A DNA stretch of 64,000 nt from Mycolicibacterium litorale (GCF_014218295.1 NZ_AP023287.1:1364001-1428000); one strand, 5' to 3'; shown: positions 55,300 to 64,000, counted from the first letter of the stretch. Numbers and translations are program-made. Notes: generated by a model not told the origin, from the sequence alone.

Positions 55300-56639
55300 G
55301 GCACGAGCCCACGACACGCGGTGCCAGGCTCTGGTGGCTCGCTCCGACATCGGTGATCCTCATGGTCGCGGCCATGTCGATCCTGTTGACGGCGACCGTT
55401 GGCGACGACAGGTTCCGTGCGCTGTGGAATACGCCGAAATCGGTGACCGGCCATGTGCTGCTGCTGATGTTCTGCGGGGCGCTCACGCTGGCGCTCGGTG
55501 CCAGCGCCGTCGCCGCGCTGCGCCCGGTGCGGGCGCCCGCGCAGCGGTGGCCGAACCTCAGCCCCGCGGCGATCGCGCTCCTGTGCCGGACCAGTTCGGT
55601 CCTCGTGTGCCTGACGGTGTTGGGATACCTGGGTTTCGGGCTTCTCATGCTCCGTGCGGGCATCGGCTGGTCCGAGATCGCCGGCGCCTCGGGGTACTCC
55701 GGCTCCGCGCCGATCAAGACCGTGGTGGGCACCATTCCGGGCGTCACGACGATGACGCAGTTCGGTATCGCCGCGGTGATCGTCTCCAGTACCGTCCTGG
55801 CTCAACAGAATTCACGGACCGAACTCCTCAAGATCATCGCGGTCGTCGGGATGTCGGTGCCCCGGGCATTCCTCTTCGCCGAACGCCTGGCGATCCTGGA
55901 GCTCGCCGTCCCGGTCGCGGTAGTGGCCTGCTACCGGATGGCGGAGACACCTCGGATGCGGTCACTGGTGCGCCTGGTGCCGGTGGTGGCGCTGCCCGCG
56001 GTCGTCGTCGTCTTCTCGGTGTTCGAGTACTTCCGCAGCTGGGAGTTCTTTCGGGGCAGCGGGCGCAGTTTCTGGCAGTTCTCGTTCGAACGGGTCGCCG
56101 GCTACTACGCGACCGCCGTGAACAACGGCTATCTGGAGCTGAACCACCTGAACGTGGCGGGCCGTGAGCCGCTGACCACGCTCGAATTCCTCTGGGACGC
56201 ACCGGGTGTCCGTCAGCTCAGGCTCTACGATCAGCTCGCCGGGAACTTCCCCGGCCGCAACGGCGTGGTGACCGACGCCGACTACGTCGCGATGCTCACC
56301 CAGTACGGCAATCCGGAGTTCAACAACGCGACGGGTTTTTCCATCCCATACCTCGATTTCGGCACGGCAGGCGGATTGGTCTTCTTCCTGATCGCCGGCG
56401 TGATCGCGGGGCTGCTGTACCGGTCCTTTCGCGAGGGTTCGCCGGCCGGCCTGCTGCTGTACCCGCTGTTCTTCGTCGGCCTGATCGAGCTTCCGCGCTA
56501 CATGCACTGGACGCAAGGACGTTCGCTGCCGTCCTGGGTGGCGCTGAGCGTCGTCGCGCTGCTGCTCACCCGGGCGGACCGGGCGTGGCGGCGCACCGGG
56601 CGCGACGACGTTCAGGAACCGGTCGCCGCGCTGACCTGA
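55296..56639 (+). CDS. Wzy-like oligosaccharide repeat-unit polymerase
   Basis: The 447-residue protein has about ten transmembrane helices and a large external loop (about residues 250-355) with RSFWQFSFERVAGYYATAVNNGYLELN, typical of O-antigen polymerases. It is placed after the Wzz-like gene, overlapping it by 4 nt. The end overlaps the convergent GT4 gene by 28 bp. Confidence 0.78.
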   Translation: MRHEPTTRGARLWWLAPTSVILMVAAMSILLTATVGDDRFRALWNTPKSVTGHVLLLMFCGALTLALGASAVAALRPVRAPAQRWPNLSPAAIALLCRTSSVLVCLTVLGYLGFGLLMLRAGIGWSEIAGASGYSGSAPIKTVVGTIPGVTTMTQFGIAAVIVSSTVLAQQNSRTELLKIIAVVGMSVPRAFLFAERLAILELAVPVAVVACYRMAETPRMRSLVRLVPVVALPAVVVVFSVFEYFRSWEFFRGSGRSFWQFSFERVAGYYATAVNNGYLELNHLNVAGREPLTTLEFLWDAPGVRQLRLYDQLAGNFPGRNGVVTDADYVAMLTQYGNPEFNNATGFSIPYLDFGTAGGLVFFLIAGVIAGLLYRSFREGSPAGLLLYPLFFVGLIELPRYMHWTQGRSLPSWVALSVVALLLTRADRAWRRTGRDDVQEPVAALT

Positions 56640-57685
56640 GCGTCCGGTACGCCCAGCGCCCGGGTGAGCACCGCCGCCGCCGAACGTTCCCACGAGTATC
56701 GCTTCGCGTTGCGGTGTCCCCGGTCGACGAGGGCGGCCGCCAACCGGGCGTCGGCTTCCAGTTCGTCGATCCGGGCCAGCAGTTCGCGGTCGTCGTCGGG
56801 ATCGAAATAGAGGGCGCCATGACCGCCGACCTCCGGCAGCGAGGCCGCCGTCGAACAGATCACCGGGCATCCCAGCAGCTGAGCTTCGAGGACCGGAAGG
56901 CCGAAACCCTCGTACTTCGAGGGGAACACCAGCGCGCGTGAATTCCGGTACAGCCACACGAGTTCGGCGTCGGTGAGCCGGCCCGCCACCGTCGCCGTGC
57001 CGCCCAGGTCGCCGGGCGCGGAGAAGACCTGTTCGCGGCCCGCGGCTCCCACCACCACCACATGCCGTCCCGACCCGGTCAGCGCCGCGACGGCGCCGGC
57101 GAGGTTCTTGTGTCGCGCGAGCGTGCCCACCACCAGGTACTGCCGGCCGTCGACAGCGAGATCCGGTCGCACCGGAGCCAGGTCGGCCAGACCGTCGGCG
57201 GCGCAGGGCGCCACCAGGAAGCGGCGCCGGTCGATCCGCAGGACGGTGGCGAGCTCGTCGGCACTGAACTCCGACACCGTGACGAGCCGGTGGGCCGTCC
57301 GGGACAGCAGGACGTACATCACGAGGTAGAACGCGACGAAGGCCCGCCGGAATGTCCGCGGGTGGCGAAACGCCGTCGCGTCGTGCATGGTGACGAGCTG
57401 GCGGCGTTTGAGGAGCGGTGCGGGACCGGCGAAGTTCAGCAGCATCCGGCCGGCCGTCACGGCGGGCAGGTACAGCTGCTCGAACAGCACTCCGCCGAGC
57501 GGCGCACGACGGATCTCGACATGGGCCGCCGACGCCCACGGGGGCTCCGGGGCGCCCCTGGGCAGATGAAGCACCAGATCCACGGCTGCGGTGGCGACCA
57601 GGCAGCGCACCATCTCGGTGGCGTATCGCTGCGTGCCGGTCAGCGGTTGGGTCAACCACTTGCCGTTGACGTGCACCGGCCCCAT
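56612..57685 (-). CDS. GT4 family glycosyltransferase
   Basis: The 357-residue GT-B enzyme begins MGPVHVNGKWLTQPLTGTQRYATEMVR, where the GTQRY loop faces the acceptor. The donor domain has YLVVGTLARHKNL, LVWLYRNSRALVFPSKYEGFGLPVLEAQLLGCPVICS (E-x7-E). It is translationally linked to the upstream GT4 (TGATG overlap). Confidence 0.86.
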   Translation of the reverse strand: MGPVHVNGKWLTQPLTGTQRYATEMVRCLVATAAVDLVLHLPRGAPEPPWASAAHVEIRRAPLGGVLFEQLYLPAVTAGRMLLNFAGPAPLLKRRQLVTMHDATAFRHPRTFRRAFVAFYLVMYVLLSRTAHRLVTVSEFSADELATVLRIDRRRFLVAPCAADGLADLAPVRPDLAVDGRQYLVVGTLARHKNLAGAVAALTGSGRHVVVVGAAGREQVFSAPGDLGGTATVAGRLTDAELVWLYRNSRALVFPSKYEGFGLPVLEAQLLGCPVICSTAASLPEVGGHGALYFDPDDDRELLARIDELEADARLAAALVDRGHRNAKRYSWERSAAAVLTRALGVPDAQVSAATGS

Positions 57686-58746
57686 CAGCGAACCCCGGCG
57701 TACGGCCCGTAGAGCTCCTTGAGCGCAACCTGTTGGCTGCCGTCGCAGTTGTCGGCCAGCGCCACCCTGGTGGCCTCGCGCACGGCGGCCCGATCGGACG
57801 CGGTGCGCAGCGCCGTCAGGACGTCGGCGAACTCGGCGGGTTCGGCGAAGGTGAGCGGCAGTCGCTGCCCGGTCAGGTAGGGCCGTGTTCGCGCCACCAC
57901 CGGCAGGCCCGCGGCATCGGCCTCCAGGATCGAGATCGGCAGCCCTTCCCACAGCGCGGTATGCAGATAGACGTCGCCGCGGGCGAGTTCGGCGAGGGCC
58001 TCGGCGCGCGCCAGCCAACCTGTCACCTCGATCCGCCGGTCCTCGAGGTAGCGGGCGTATTCCGGGTCGCCGTCACCGATCCACACCGCCTGCAGGTCGG
58101 GATGGGTTCGCCTGGCGCAGGCGATGGCGTCGGCGAAGAATGCGGGGTCCTTCTGGGCGCCGAGCCTGCCGTTGCCGACGACACGCAGCCCATCGCCCGG
58201 GGTGGGGCCGTTGACCGCCGGGATCGTGCACGGTCCGGCGACGTTGGGCACGGTGACGATCCGCGGACCAGCGAGCGGCCACCGCGACAGGCGGGCCTCG
58301 CGCGGCGAGCACGCGCCGAAAGCGCTGGTGTTGAAGGCGAGCAGCCATTCCGCCGCCCGGAACACCGCACGTACCGCCGGCCCCACGTCACGGCGCTCGA
58401 AGGAGTAGCAGTGCGGTGAGTAGACCACTGGGCGGCGGGCGGACCGGCGCACGGCGAGCCGGGCGTACACCCCGCCCTTGCTCGAGTGGGCGTGGACCAC
58501 GACCGGACCGTTCAGGCCCTTCAGGTAGCGGCGGATGAACCGCAGCCGTGCGCCGTGGCCACCGGGCAGCTCGGTGCTAGCGGCGAAACCGCTGAATTCC
58601 GCTGCGCCGACCGCGGCCTCGGGGCGGCGCGCGTAGACGAGGTGGTGCTCGGCGGAGGGGTAATTGCGCGCGAAGTCTCGGATCGCCGCGGCGGTGCCGC
58701 TGGCGAACGACTCGGTGACGTGCACGACGGTGAGTGAAGTGGTCAC
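57685..58746 (-). CDS. GT4 family glycosyltransferase
   Basis: The 353-residue GT-B enzyme starts at GTG 58746 behind GAGGAG. It has VVHVTESFASGTAAAIRDFARN, VVVHAHSSKGGVYARL, LRVVGNGRLGAQKDPAFFADA and ALWEGLPISILEADAAGLPVVA. It follows the beta-helix gene closely and reads into the next GT4. Confidence 0.86.
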   Translation of the reverse strand: MTTSLTVVHVTESFASGTAAAIRDFARNYPSAEHHLVYARRPEAAVGAAEFSGFAASTELPGGHGARLRFIRRYLKGLNGPVVVHAHSSKGGVYARLAVRRSARRPVVYSPHCYSFERRDVGPAVRAVFRAAEWLLAFNTSAFGACSPREARLSRWPLAGPRIVTVPNVAGPCTIPAVNGPTPGDGLRVVGNGRLGAQKDPAFFADAIACARRTHPDLQAVWIGDGDPEYARYLEDRRIEVTGWLARAEALAELARGDVYLHTALWEGLPISILEADAAGLPVVARTRPYLTGQRLPLTFAEPAEFADVLTALRTASDRAAVREATRVALADNCDGSQQVALKELYGPYAGVR

Positions 58747-58769
58747 GATGCTCCTCGCGGGTCGGCGGG

Positions 58770-59870
58770 TCAACCGACGTCGACCGGTCGGCCGTCGGCG
58801 GTGAAGTCGGAGATCTGGACGGATCCGGCCGGTGCGTCAACCATCAGCGGCCGAATGTCATTGCTCTGCAGTGTGATTCGATTCAAGTCGATCCCGTCCA
58901 CCGATCCCGGTCCGGTCAGCACGCCCACGTTGCGCTGTGCGGACGGCGGGGTCCCGGCGATCGTCAGATCGGAGATCGACACGTCGCGCACCGAGTGACC
59001 GGCGTGGCCCGAATACACCAGCACCGCGCCGTGCACCACCGCCGGATCGGTGTTCGCGCCCGTGACCGTGCCGCCCGCGACGTGGATCCCGGCGACCGAG
59101 TCGGTGTAGTAGGGAGCGCCCTCCGAGGCGATGTAGACCCCGGCACCGCTGGTGCGCGACACCATGATGTCGCGCACGGACACGTCACGGCCGCCGACGA
59201 CGGCGATCCCTCGGCCCCAACGGGTTCCCTCGACGACCGGTGCCGTGATGGTGATTCCCGCGCACGGACGGTCGGTGCCGTAGGAGACCACGGCCACGCC
59301 GTCGTCGCCGGTGCGTTCGGTCCGCGGGTGGTCGAGCGTGCCGTTGGAGGCGCCGTCGGTCATGTGGATGCCGTCGGCGAGGGTGTCGCGCACCGTGACG
59401 CGGGTGAGACGGAAATCGGTGACGCCGTCGACGAACACCCCGGCGGCGGCCGAGCCGTCGACCGTCACGTCGGTGACCGAGACGCCGTCGCCACCGACGA
59501 CGAGCTTGTGCTGGTCCAGGCCGGTGTAGCGCGGACCGTCGGTGGGCGCGGTGAGCGTCACCTCGCTGACGGCCACACCGGGCGCCTCGATCTGGACAGC
59601 GGACGTCGGCGCATGCGTCGCGGCAAGGGTGGCGCCGTTGCCGACGATCCGGACACCCGGGACCGTGATCCGCAGGACGCCGTGGTGGAAGTAGGTGCGC
59701 CGCTCCAGCCGAAGGGTGTCACCGGGCCGCAACCGGTCGAATTGGGCTTGCAGCGAAGTGGTTTCGTCCGGTGGCGCACTGTGCGCGGCTTGGACGCCCA
59801 GCACCGCCAGGACGGTGACCAGCGCCGTGGTGAGCAGGGCGGTGAGGAGCGTGTCAGCGTGCGGGCGCAT
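58770..59870 (-). CDS. secreted right-handed beta-helix protein
   Basis: The 366-residue protein has a signal peptide (LLTALLTTALVTVLAVLGVQAAHSA) and then repeated PbH1-like coils of ~22-25 residues rich in VxVxDVTV and GIxVxGGxV patterns (residues ~55-350). The fold is shared by polysaccharide lyases, hydrolases and epimerases; no catalytic set is certain. In this locus it could trim or edit the exported polymer. Its start lies within the end of the deacetylase gene (17-bp overlap). Confidence 0.72.
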   Translation of the reverse strand: MRPHADTLLTALLTTALVTVLAVLGVQAAHSAPPDETTSLQAQFDRLRPGDTLRLERRTYFHHGVLRITVPGVRIVGNGATLAATHAPTSAVQIEAPGVAVSEVTLTAPTDGPRYTGLDQHKLVVGGDGVSVTDVTVDGSAAAGVFVDGVTDFRLTRVTVRDTLADGIHMTDGASNGTLDHPRTERTGDDGVAVVSYGTDRPCAGITITAPVVEGTRWGRGIAVVGGRDVSVRDIMVSRTSGAGVYIASEGAPYYTDSVAGIHVAGGTVTGANTDPAVVHGAVLVYSGHAGHSVRDVSISDLTIAGTPPSAQRNVGVLTGPGSVDGIDLNRITLQSNDIRPLMVDAPAGSVQISDFTADGRPVDVG

Positions 59871-60807
59871 ACGTGCCCTCCGCTTCGAGTGCCAGGGTGA
59901 CGTGGTCGCCTGTTCCCACGACGGTGAAGTGGCGTTGCATCGTCGAGGTCACCCACCGCATGAACGCGTACTTGTCCCGGGCCGGGATCGCCATCCCGGG
60001 AAAGAAGTCGAGTTCCGGGGCGTCGCGGCGGTCGAGCAGATCAGTGGGGTGCAACAACATCGTCATCCCGATGCGCCGTGCCAGGCACAGCCGGACGGCC
60101 GTGCCGAAGTACCACCGCGCCACCCGCGGCGACACCGAGTACAGCTGCATCAGGTAGGACCCGTGGATCGGGGTCCGCAGCAGCGGCATGGTGGTGACCG
60201 GCAGTTCGGCGATTCCGCTCGGGGACCGGTGCGGTCGCAGGGACAGCATCGCCTGATTCGCGCCGCCGAACAGGTGCGCGCGTTCCTCGCGCTGCTCGGC
60301 GGTCAGCGTGGCGGTGCGGAGGTGGTGAGCCCGCGCGAGCGGTCCGATCCACGTGGGGAAGGTGCTCGCGTCGTAGGTGTATCCGCGTTCGGCGAGGAGC
60401 CGCTCCAGGGTCGGGCTGGTGCTGTAGCCGGGCCCGCGGAACCCGGTGGGCGCCGGTGCGCCGGCGGCGACGATCGCCGCGTGGGTGCGGTCGATCTCCT
60501 CCGCAACCCGGGCGGCGCTGTATCGCTGCAGCCACGGTTCGTGCTCGTAGGAGTGGTTGCCGATCTCGTGTCCGGCGGTGGCGAACGCGTGCACCGCCTC
60601 CGCGCCGTCGTCGCGGTCGGCGTCCGCGCCGATCACGAACACCGTTGAGGTGAGGCAGGATTCGCCGAGGAACTCCACGAGGCGCGGCGTCGCGGTCGAA
60701 AGATAGCTGGGCCGCGACTCCCACTGCCGGTCACCGTGGGTCTTGAGGAACGACCAGACGTTGTCGAGGTCGAACGAGACGCTGGCGATGGGACGTGCGT
60801 TCGTCAT
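59854..60807 (-). CDS. polysaccharide deacetylase family (CE4/NodB-like) protein
   Basis: The 317-residue protein has SVSFDLDNVW (D13, D15) as motif 1 and H85-x3-H89 in GNHSYEHEP as motif 2, the metal-binding pattern of NodB-type deacetylases; GFRGPGYSTSP is motif 3. No signal peptide is seen, so it may act on cytoplasmic, lipid-linked precursors. Its ATG overlaps the stop of the EamA-like gene (ATGA). Confidence 0.82.
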   Translation of the reverse strand: MTNARPIASVSFDLDNVWSFLKTHGDRQWESRPSYLSTATPRLVEFLGESCLTSTVFVIGADADRDDGAEAVHAFATAGHEIGNHSYEHEPWLQRYSAARVAEEIDRTHAAIVAAGAPAPTGFRGPGYSTSPTLERLLAERGYTYDASTFPTWIGPLARAHHLRTATLTAEQREERAHLFGGANQAMLSLRPHRSPSGIAELPVTTMPLLRTPIHGSYLMQLYSVSPRVARWYFGTAVRLCLARRIGMTMLLHPTDLLDRRDAPELDFFPGMAIPARDKYAFMRWVTSTMQRHFTVVGTGDHVTLALEAEGTYAPAR

Positions 60808-61679
60808 CGGATGTGCCCCTGAGGGATCGGGTGGTCGGAGAGGGCGGCGTCGATGCGGCGGGGGCACTCGGCGACGACGGTGCCGACGCGTGCCATGGTC
60901 AGAACGCCGGCGACGATGAGCACCAGGCCGACGACGAACCAGGGGATCCGGCCGTCGGCGATCTGATCGCCGACCAGCGCGATCCCGGCCGCGGACGCGA
61001 CCACCATGGTCACGGCGTCCATCGCGGCGCCTGCGGATGTCGTCGACCCGCGCTGCAGCGCCGCGGCCAGCAGGACCTGGCCGAGTGCGGCGGATGCCAG
61101 CGTCAGCCAGGAGAGCGGATGCGTCGGCAGGGCCGGCCACTCGAGTGACGGCAGCGGGCGGCTGGCCACAGCCAGTACCGCGAACGCGGTACCGGCCAGG
61201 CCGGCCAGCGGAACCGCACCGCGTGCCCGCCACGCGGCCGGTACCAGAGCCAGGCATGCGGCCAGCAACGCGGTCAGCACCCACCCGGTCGCTTGCGGCA
61301 CCGCAGCGACCCGGGACGGTTGGGCGGCCCCCGCCAGCAGGGCCAACGCCACCGTCAGCACCGCGAGGACCGCGACTTCGGCGCGGGTCACCCGCCAACC
61401 CAGCGCGATCGCGCCGATGACGGCCGCCACCCCGACGGCGGCGCATGCGGCGGCCTGCACCAGGTACACCGGCAGCGTCTCCCGGGCGTAGAAGGCCAGC
61501 AGGAAGCCGGCCACCTGGGCGGCCAGCCCCGTCGCGTAGCAGGGATCGGTCGCCAGCCGCGTCGCCATGCTCAAGCTAAGGCGATTGCTGATGTGGTTAC
61601 GGCGAGCCGAGACGCTTTGCAGAATCAGCCCGACAGCGTACGAAAAGGTCGACATGGTCAGCGTAAGAGCGGCTATCAC
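60804..61679 (-). CDS. EamA/DMT-like membrane protein
   Basis: The 291-residue protein has about nine transmembrane helices, similar to small multidrug/drug-metabolite transporters and to membrane proteins in mycobacterial glycolipid loci. It is the first gene of the leftward operon ending at 56612 and is divergent from the epimerase gene. GTG 61679 or ATG 61655 may be the start. Substrate unknown. Confidence 0.7.
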   Translation of the reverse strand: MIAALTLTMSTFSYAVGLILQSVSARRNHISNRLSLSMATRLATDPCYATGLAAQVAGFLLAFYARETLPVYLVQAAACAAVGVAAVIGAIALGWRVTRAEVAVLAVLTVALALLAGAAQPSRVAAVPQATGWVLTALLAACLALVPAAWRARGAVPLAGLAGTAFAVLAVASRPLPSLEWPALPTHPLSWLTLASAALGQVLLAAALQRGSTTSAGAAMDAVTMVVASAAGIALVGDQIADGRIPWFVVGLVLIVAGVLTMARVGTVVAECPRRIDAALSDHPIPQGHIR

Positions 61680-61772
61680 CGGGAAATCACTGCCGTTTCT
61701 ACTGGTCGGAAGGATCGGTGGCGAAGTGCATAGAACTTTGCCAAGCGAATTTACAACACTTCACTGTCTCAG

Positions 61773-61778
61773 GCATAG
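61773..61778 (+). promoter_or_regulatory. putative -10 box of the UDP-GlcNAc 2-epimerase gene
   Basis: CATAGT lies 8 nt before the GTG at 61787, so the transcript would be near-leaderless. An identical CATAGT sits directly before the Wzz-like gene (53874-53879). Confidence 0.4.
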
Positions 61779-61786
61779 TGGGCGAT

Positions 61787-62941
61787 GTGACCGAAGTCCA
61801 CCTGGTAGCAGGAACCCGTCCCGAGGCCATCAAGCTGGCGCCGCTGGTACCTGCTCTGCGGGCGCACGGTATGGCGCCGGTGTTCATCGCCAGCGGCCAG
61901 CACCCGACGATGGTTCATCAGGCGCTCGAAGCGTTCGGGCTCGAACCGGACGTGACGCTGAGCATCGACCGCGGCAGCGGAAGCCAGGCCGAGCTGATGG
62001 CCGCGCTGACGATGCAACTCGACAAGCACTGGGCGCAGGAAACTCCCGATGCGGTGGTCGTCCAGGGGGACACCACGACGGTGCTCGCCGCGGCGATGGT
62101 GGCCTTCTGGGCGAAGCTGCCGATCGCCCACGTCGAGGCAGGTCTGCGGTCACACGATCTGGCCGCGCCGTTCCCCGAAGAGGGCAACCGCAAGCTCGTC
62201 GGTCAGATCAGCCGGCTGCATCTGGCGCCCACCGCGGAGGCGCGGGCGAACCTCGAGCGGGAGGGCACCCGTGCGGGTGACATCGTGGTCACCGGCAACA
62301 CGGTGATCGACGCGGTACTCGACATCGCGGCGCGGGGCCGGTGCATCGCCGACCCGCGGGTGGCCCGATTCGTCGCGCGAGCCCATGCGGGCCGCAGCAG
62401 GCTGCTGCTGGTGACCGCGCACCGGCGGGAATCCTGGGGTGCGCCGCTCGACCGCGTGCTCAATGCCGTCCTGCTGCTGCTCGACAAGTACTCCGATGTC
62501 GAGGTGGTCCTGCCCGCACATCCGAATCCGGCGGTGGCGCAACAGGTTCACGCGGTACTCGGTGGGCACCCGCGCGTGCTGGTGACCGAGCCGCTGGCGT
62601 ACCCGGTGCTCGTCGCGACCCTGGCGGCGTCCACGTTGGTGCTCTCGGACTCGGGCGGGATCCAGGAGGAGGCGCCGAGCTTCGGCGTCCCCGTCATCGT
62701 GCTGCGCGAAGTCACCGAGCGGATGGAGGCCGTCGACGCGGGCTGTGCGGTCCTCGTGGGCACCGACCGCGACGCGGTGCTCGACCACGCCTGCCGTCTG
62801 CTCGACGATGCCGACGAGCGGGCGGCGATGGTGGCGAAGGGCAACCCGTTCGGTGACGGCCGTGCGGCCGACCGCTGCGCCGCGGCGATCTCCCGGATGC
62901 TCGGCCGGACCCATCACGGCCCGGCGGAATTCCGCTTCTGA
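61787..62941 (+). CDS. wecB: UDP-N-acetylglucosamine 2-epimerase (non-hydrolysing)
   Basis: The 384-residue enzyme interconverts UDP-GlcNAc and UDP-ManNAc. It has VHLVAGTRPEAIKLAPL, VVQGDTTTVLAAAM, HVEAGLRSHD, TAHRRESWG and LSDSGGIQEEAPSFGVPVIVLRE. ManNAc could be a component of the polymer. No UDP-ManNAc dehydrogenase is nearby; the UDP-glucose dehydrogenase at 18303 is of a different kind. The symbol refers to family only. Confidence 0.92.
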   Translation: MTEVHLVAGTRPEAIKLAPLVPALRAHGMAPVFIASGQHPTMVHQALEAFGLEPDVTLSIDRGSGSQAELMAALTMQLDKHWAQETPDAVVVQGDTTTVLAAAMVAFWAKLPIAHVEAGLRSHDLAAPFPEEGNRKLVGQISRLHLAPTAEARANLEREGTRAGDIVVTGNTVIDAVLDIAARGRCIADPRVARFVARAHAGRSRLLLVTAHRRESWGAPLDRVLNAVLLLLDKYSDVEVVLPAHPNPAVAQQVHAVLGGHPRVLVTEPLAYPVLVATLAASTLVLSDSGGIQEEAPSFGVPVIVLREVTERMEAVDAGCAVLVGTDRDAVLDHACRLLDDADERAAMVAKGNPFGDGRAADRCAAAISRMLGRTHHGPAEFRF

Positions 62942-63094
62942 GCCGGACCCGCGGCCCGGCCGGTGTCAGCTCAGCCGGGCCGAACACCCGGGGAGGGATT
63001 CCATCGCCCGCGATGTCGACTGACGGCGCGCCGACTCGCCAGCTCGGAAAACCCTGTGAGCTCCGGAGTCGTTGCTGAGACGGATGCCAACGGC

Positions 63095-63820
63095 TCAGGC
63101 CAAGGTCCGGGTGACCTTCTCCATGGCGCGGCGGCGCTCCAGTGCGTCCGAATCGGGATGTGCCACCTGCACCAACGAGCCGCCGACGGCGTAGACGGCG
63201 AGCAGACGGGACACCACATCGTCGGCGGTCGCCCACTCCGCGGTGGACAGCACGCGATCGCGCGGCTGGAGGCCCGCGGCGGTCGCGGCGCGGGCGGCAG
63301 CGGCGAGCACGTCGTCGACCGCCCGCCCGTCGAGCGCGGGCCCCGGCGCACGCTCCGGGACGATCTGGTCGCCGTGCACACGGACGGCGGTCGCGTAGTC
63401 GGTGATGCCGACGGGCAGATCGGGGACCGGTCTGCCGAACGGATCCAACGACAGCACCGCGATCTCACCGGCGCCGACCGCGGCGTCCGCCTCGTCGATC
63501 CGGTCCGCGGTGCACAGCGCGACGTCCGCGCCGTCGCCGCCACCGCCCACGAGTGCCTCCGCCCCGATCCACCACAGCCCGAACAGCACCGCGGCGGTCT
63601 GCCAGTGCGCGGGCAGCAGCACCGCGATCCGGCTCGACGGACCCGCGCCGAGTTCGTCCCGCAGCAGGTTGCCCGTCTTGGCGGCCCAGTTGGCCAGCGT
63701 CACGGCGGAGACCTCGATGCGTTCGCCGGTGGCGTCGTCGTAGTAGGTGATGCTCGGCCCTGCGGGGTCGGAGTCCAGGAGCGGACCGAGCAGTGCGGCG
63801 GTGACGGTCAGTTCACACAC
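63095..63820 (-). CDS. TIGR03089 family protein (AMP-binding-like)
   Basis: The 241-residue actinobacterial protein resembles the N-terminal part of acyl-CoA synthetases (RIAVLLPAHWQTAAVLFGLWWIGAEALVG) but lacks the AMP-binding P-loop and the C-terminal domain. It is the Rv3268-type neighbour of the CpsA-like gene. It starts at GTG 63820, overlapping the LCP gene end by 13 nt. Function unknown. Confidence 0.83.
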   Translation of the reverse strand: MCELTVTAALLGPLLDSDPAGPSITYYDDATGERIEVSAVTLANWAAKTGNLLRDELGAGPSSRIAVLLPAHWQTAAVLFGLWWIGAEALVGGGGDGADVALCTADRIDEADAAVGAGEIAVLSLDPFGRPVPDLPVGITDYATAVRVHGDQIVPERAPGPALDGRAVDDVLAAAARAATAAGLQPRDRVLSTAEWATADDVVSRLLAVYAVGGSLVQVAHPDSDALERRRAMEKVTRTLA

Positions 63821-64000
63821 TCCGGATCGTCGGAACCGGCGGTGATGATCTGCGGGGGAGGCGGCGGTGCGGCCGGATCCACTTCCCCGGTGCCGGCCGG
63901 GTCGGCGGTCAGCATCGTCGGGTCGGTGCCGTCGAGGCCCGAACCCGGTCCGGTGTAGTCGTCGGACAGCACCACCCGCACGGTGCCCGGTGCCACGGAG
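63808..64000 (-). CDS. LytR-CpsA-Psr (LCP) family protein, C-terminal fragment
   Basis: Only the last ~63 residues are inside the window; the rest lies past the right edge. TVRVVLSDDYTGPGSGLDG belongs to the LytR_C domain found at the end of mycobacterial LCP proteins, and the Pro-rich PPPPPQIITAG tail with a near-terminal Cys resembles CpsA (Rv3267). LCP enzymes attach arabinogalactan to peptidoglycan outside the membrane. The call is by tail sequence and by its TIGR03089 neighbour. Confidence 0.75.
   Translation of the reverse strand, partial: SVAPGTVRVVLSDDYTGPGSGLDGTDPTMLTADPAGTGEVDPAAPPPPPQIITAGSDDPECVN

Overview
The window is high-GC actinobacterial DNA from a mycobacterium, most likely a rapidly growing Mycolicibacterium. 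The evidence is a recognisable core block: lat, a Rv3289c-like gene, usfY, rsbW-sigF, accA3, SufE, sseA, maf, accE, accD5, a PH-domain gene, GtrA, purK, purE, fadE25, birA, a TIGR03089-type gene and the C-terminus of a CpsA-type LCP protein. As I recall it, this is the Rv3267-Rv3290 neighbourhood of M. tuberculosis. Here it is broken open by three accessory blocks. All product calls come from reading translated sequence and motifs by eye; no database search was run.

Left end (1-5971). A large CtpH/CtpI-type P-type ATPase runs off the left edge. It is followed by lat, a membrane-anchored Mrr-like nuclease, a small membrane protein, usfY and, convergently, a CsbD-like stress gene. usfY and csbD carry SigF-type promoters and share a bidirectional terminator.

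Accessory block 1 (6208-19610). A glycan locus sits between usfY and rsbW. It encodes a GmhA isomerase, a bifunctional HldE kinase/nucleotidyltransferase, a GmhB-type phosphatase fused to a GT2 glycosyltransferase, two GT9 heptosyltransferase-like enzymes, two GT-B and one further GT2 glycosyltransferases, a NodU/TobZ-type carbamoyltransferase, UDP-glucose dehydrogenase, a UDP-glucuronate decarboxylase-like enzyme and a classical SDR. Most genes overlap by 4-8 nt. A three-copy 32-bp MIRU-like repeat forms a chain of tiny overlapping ORFs ahead of the first GT9 gene. A poxvirus-type topoisomerase IB closes the block.

Stress regulator block (20630-24649): rsbW-sigF, a convergent STAS-domain gene, a MobA-like nucleotidyltransferase, a small GNAT-like ORF and a non-haem chloroperoxidase-like hydrolase.

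Accessory block 2 (24653-30660). A phosphonate module: PhnF repressor, a PhnZ/TmpB-like HD oxygenase, an FAD oxidoreductase, and a PhnD-PhnC-PhnE importer whose two permease domains are fused. Three TGGTNTNNACCA palindromes mark the PhnF operators.

Core lipid and purine block (31588-44981). This holds the biotin-dependent acyl-CoA carboxylase genes (accA3, accE, accD5) with sulfur-transfer and maf genes, then PH, GtrA, purK, purE and fadE25. A phosphoglycosyl transferase gene occupies the site beside accD5 where birA would be expected.

Accessory block 3 (44989-62941). A Wzx/Wzy-type exopolysaccharide locus: a second phosphoglycosyl transferase, an FAD protein, a DPM1-like GT2, relocated birA, a GT87 mannosyltransferase-like protein, a GT2, a flippase, a Wzz-like protein, a polymerase, two GT4s, a secreted beta-helix protein, a polysaccharide deacetylase, an EamA-like membrane protein and a UDP-GlcNAc 2-epimerase. 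The window ends in the TIGR03089-type gene and the LCP gene, which runs off the right edge.

Taken together, the mycobacterial core is carrying two large surface-glycan loci, one of them placed inside the SigF stress locus, plus a repressor-controlled phosphonate uptake and oxidation module.
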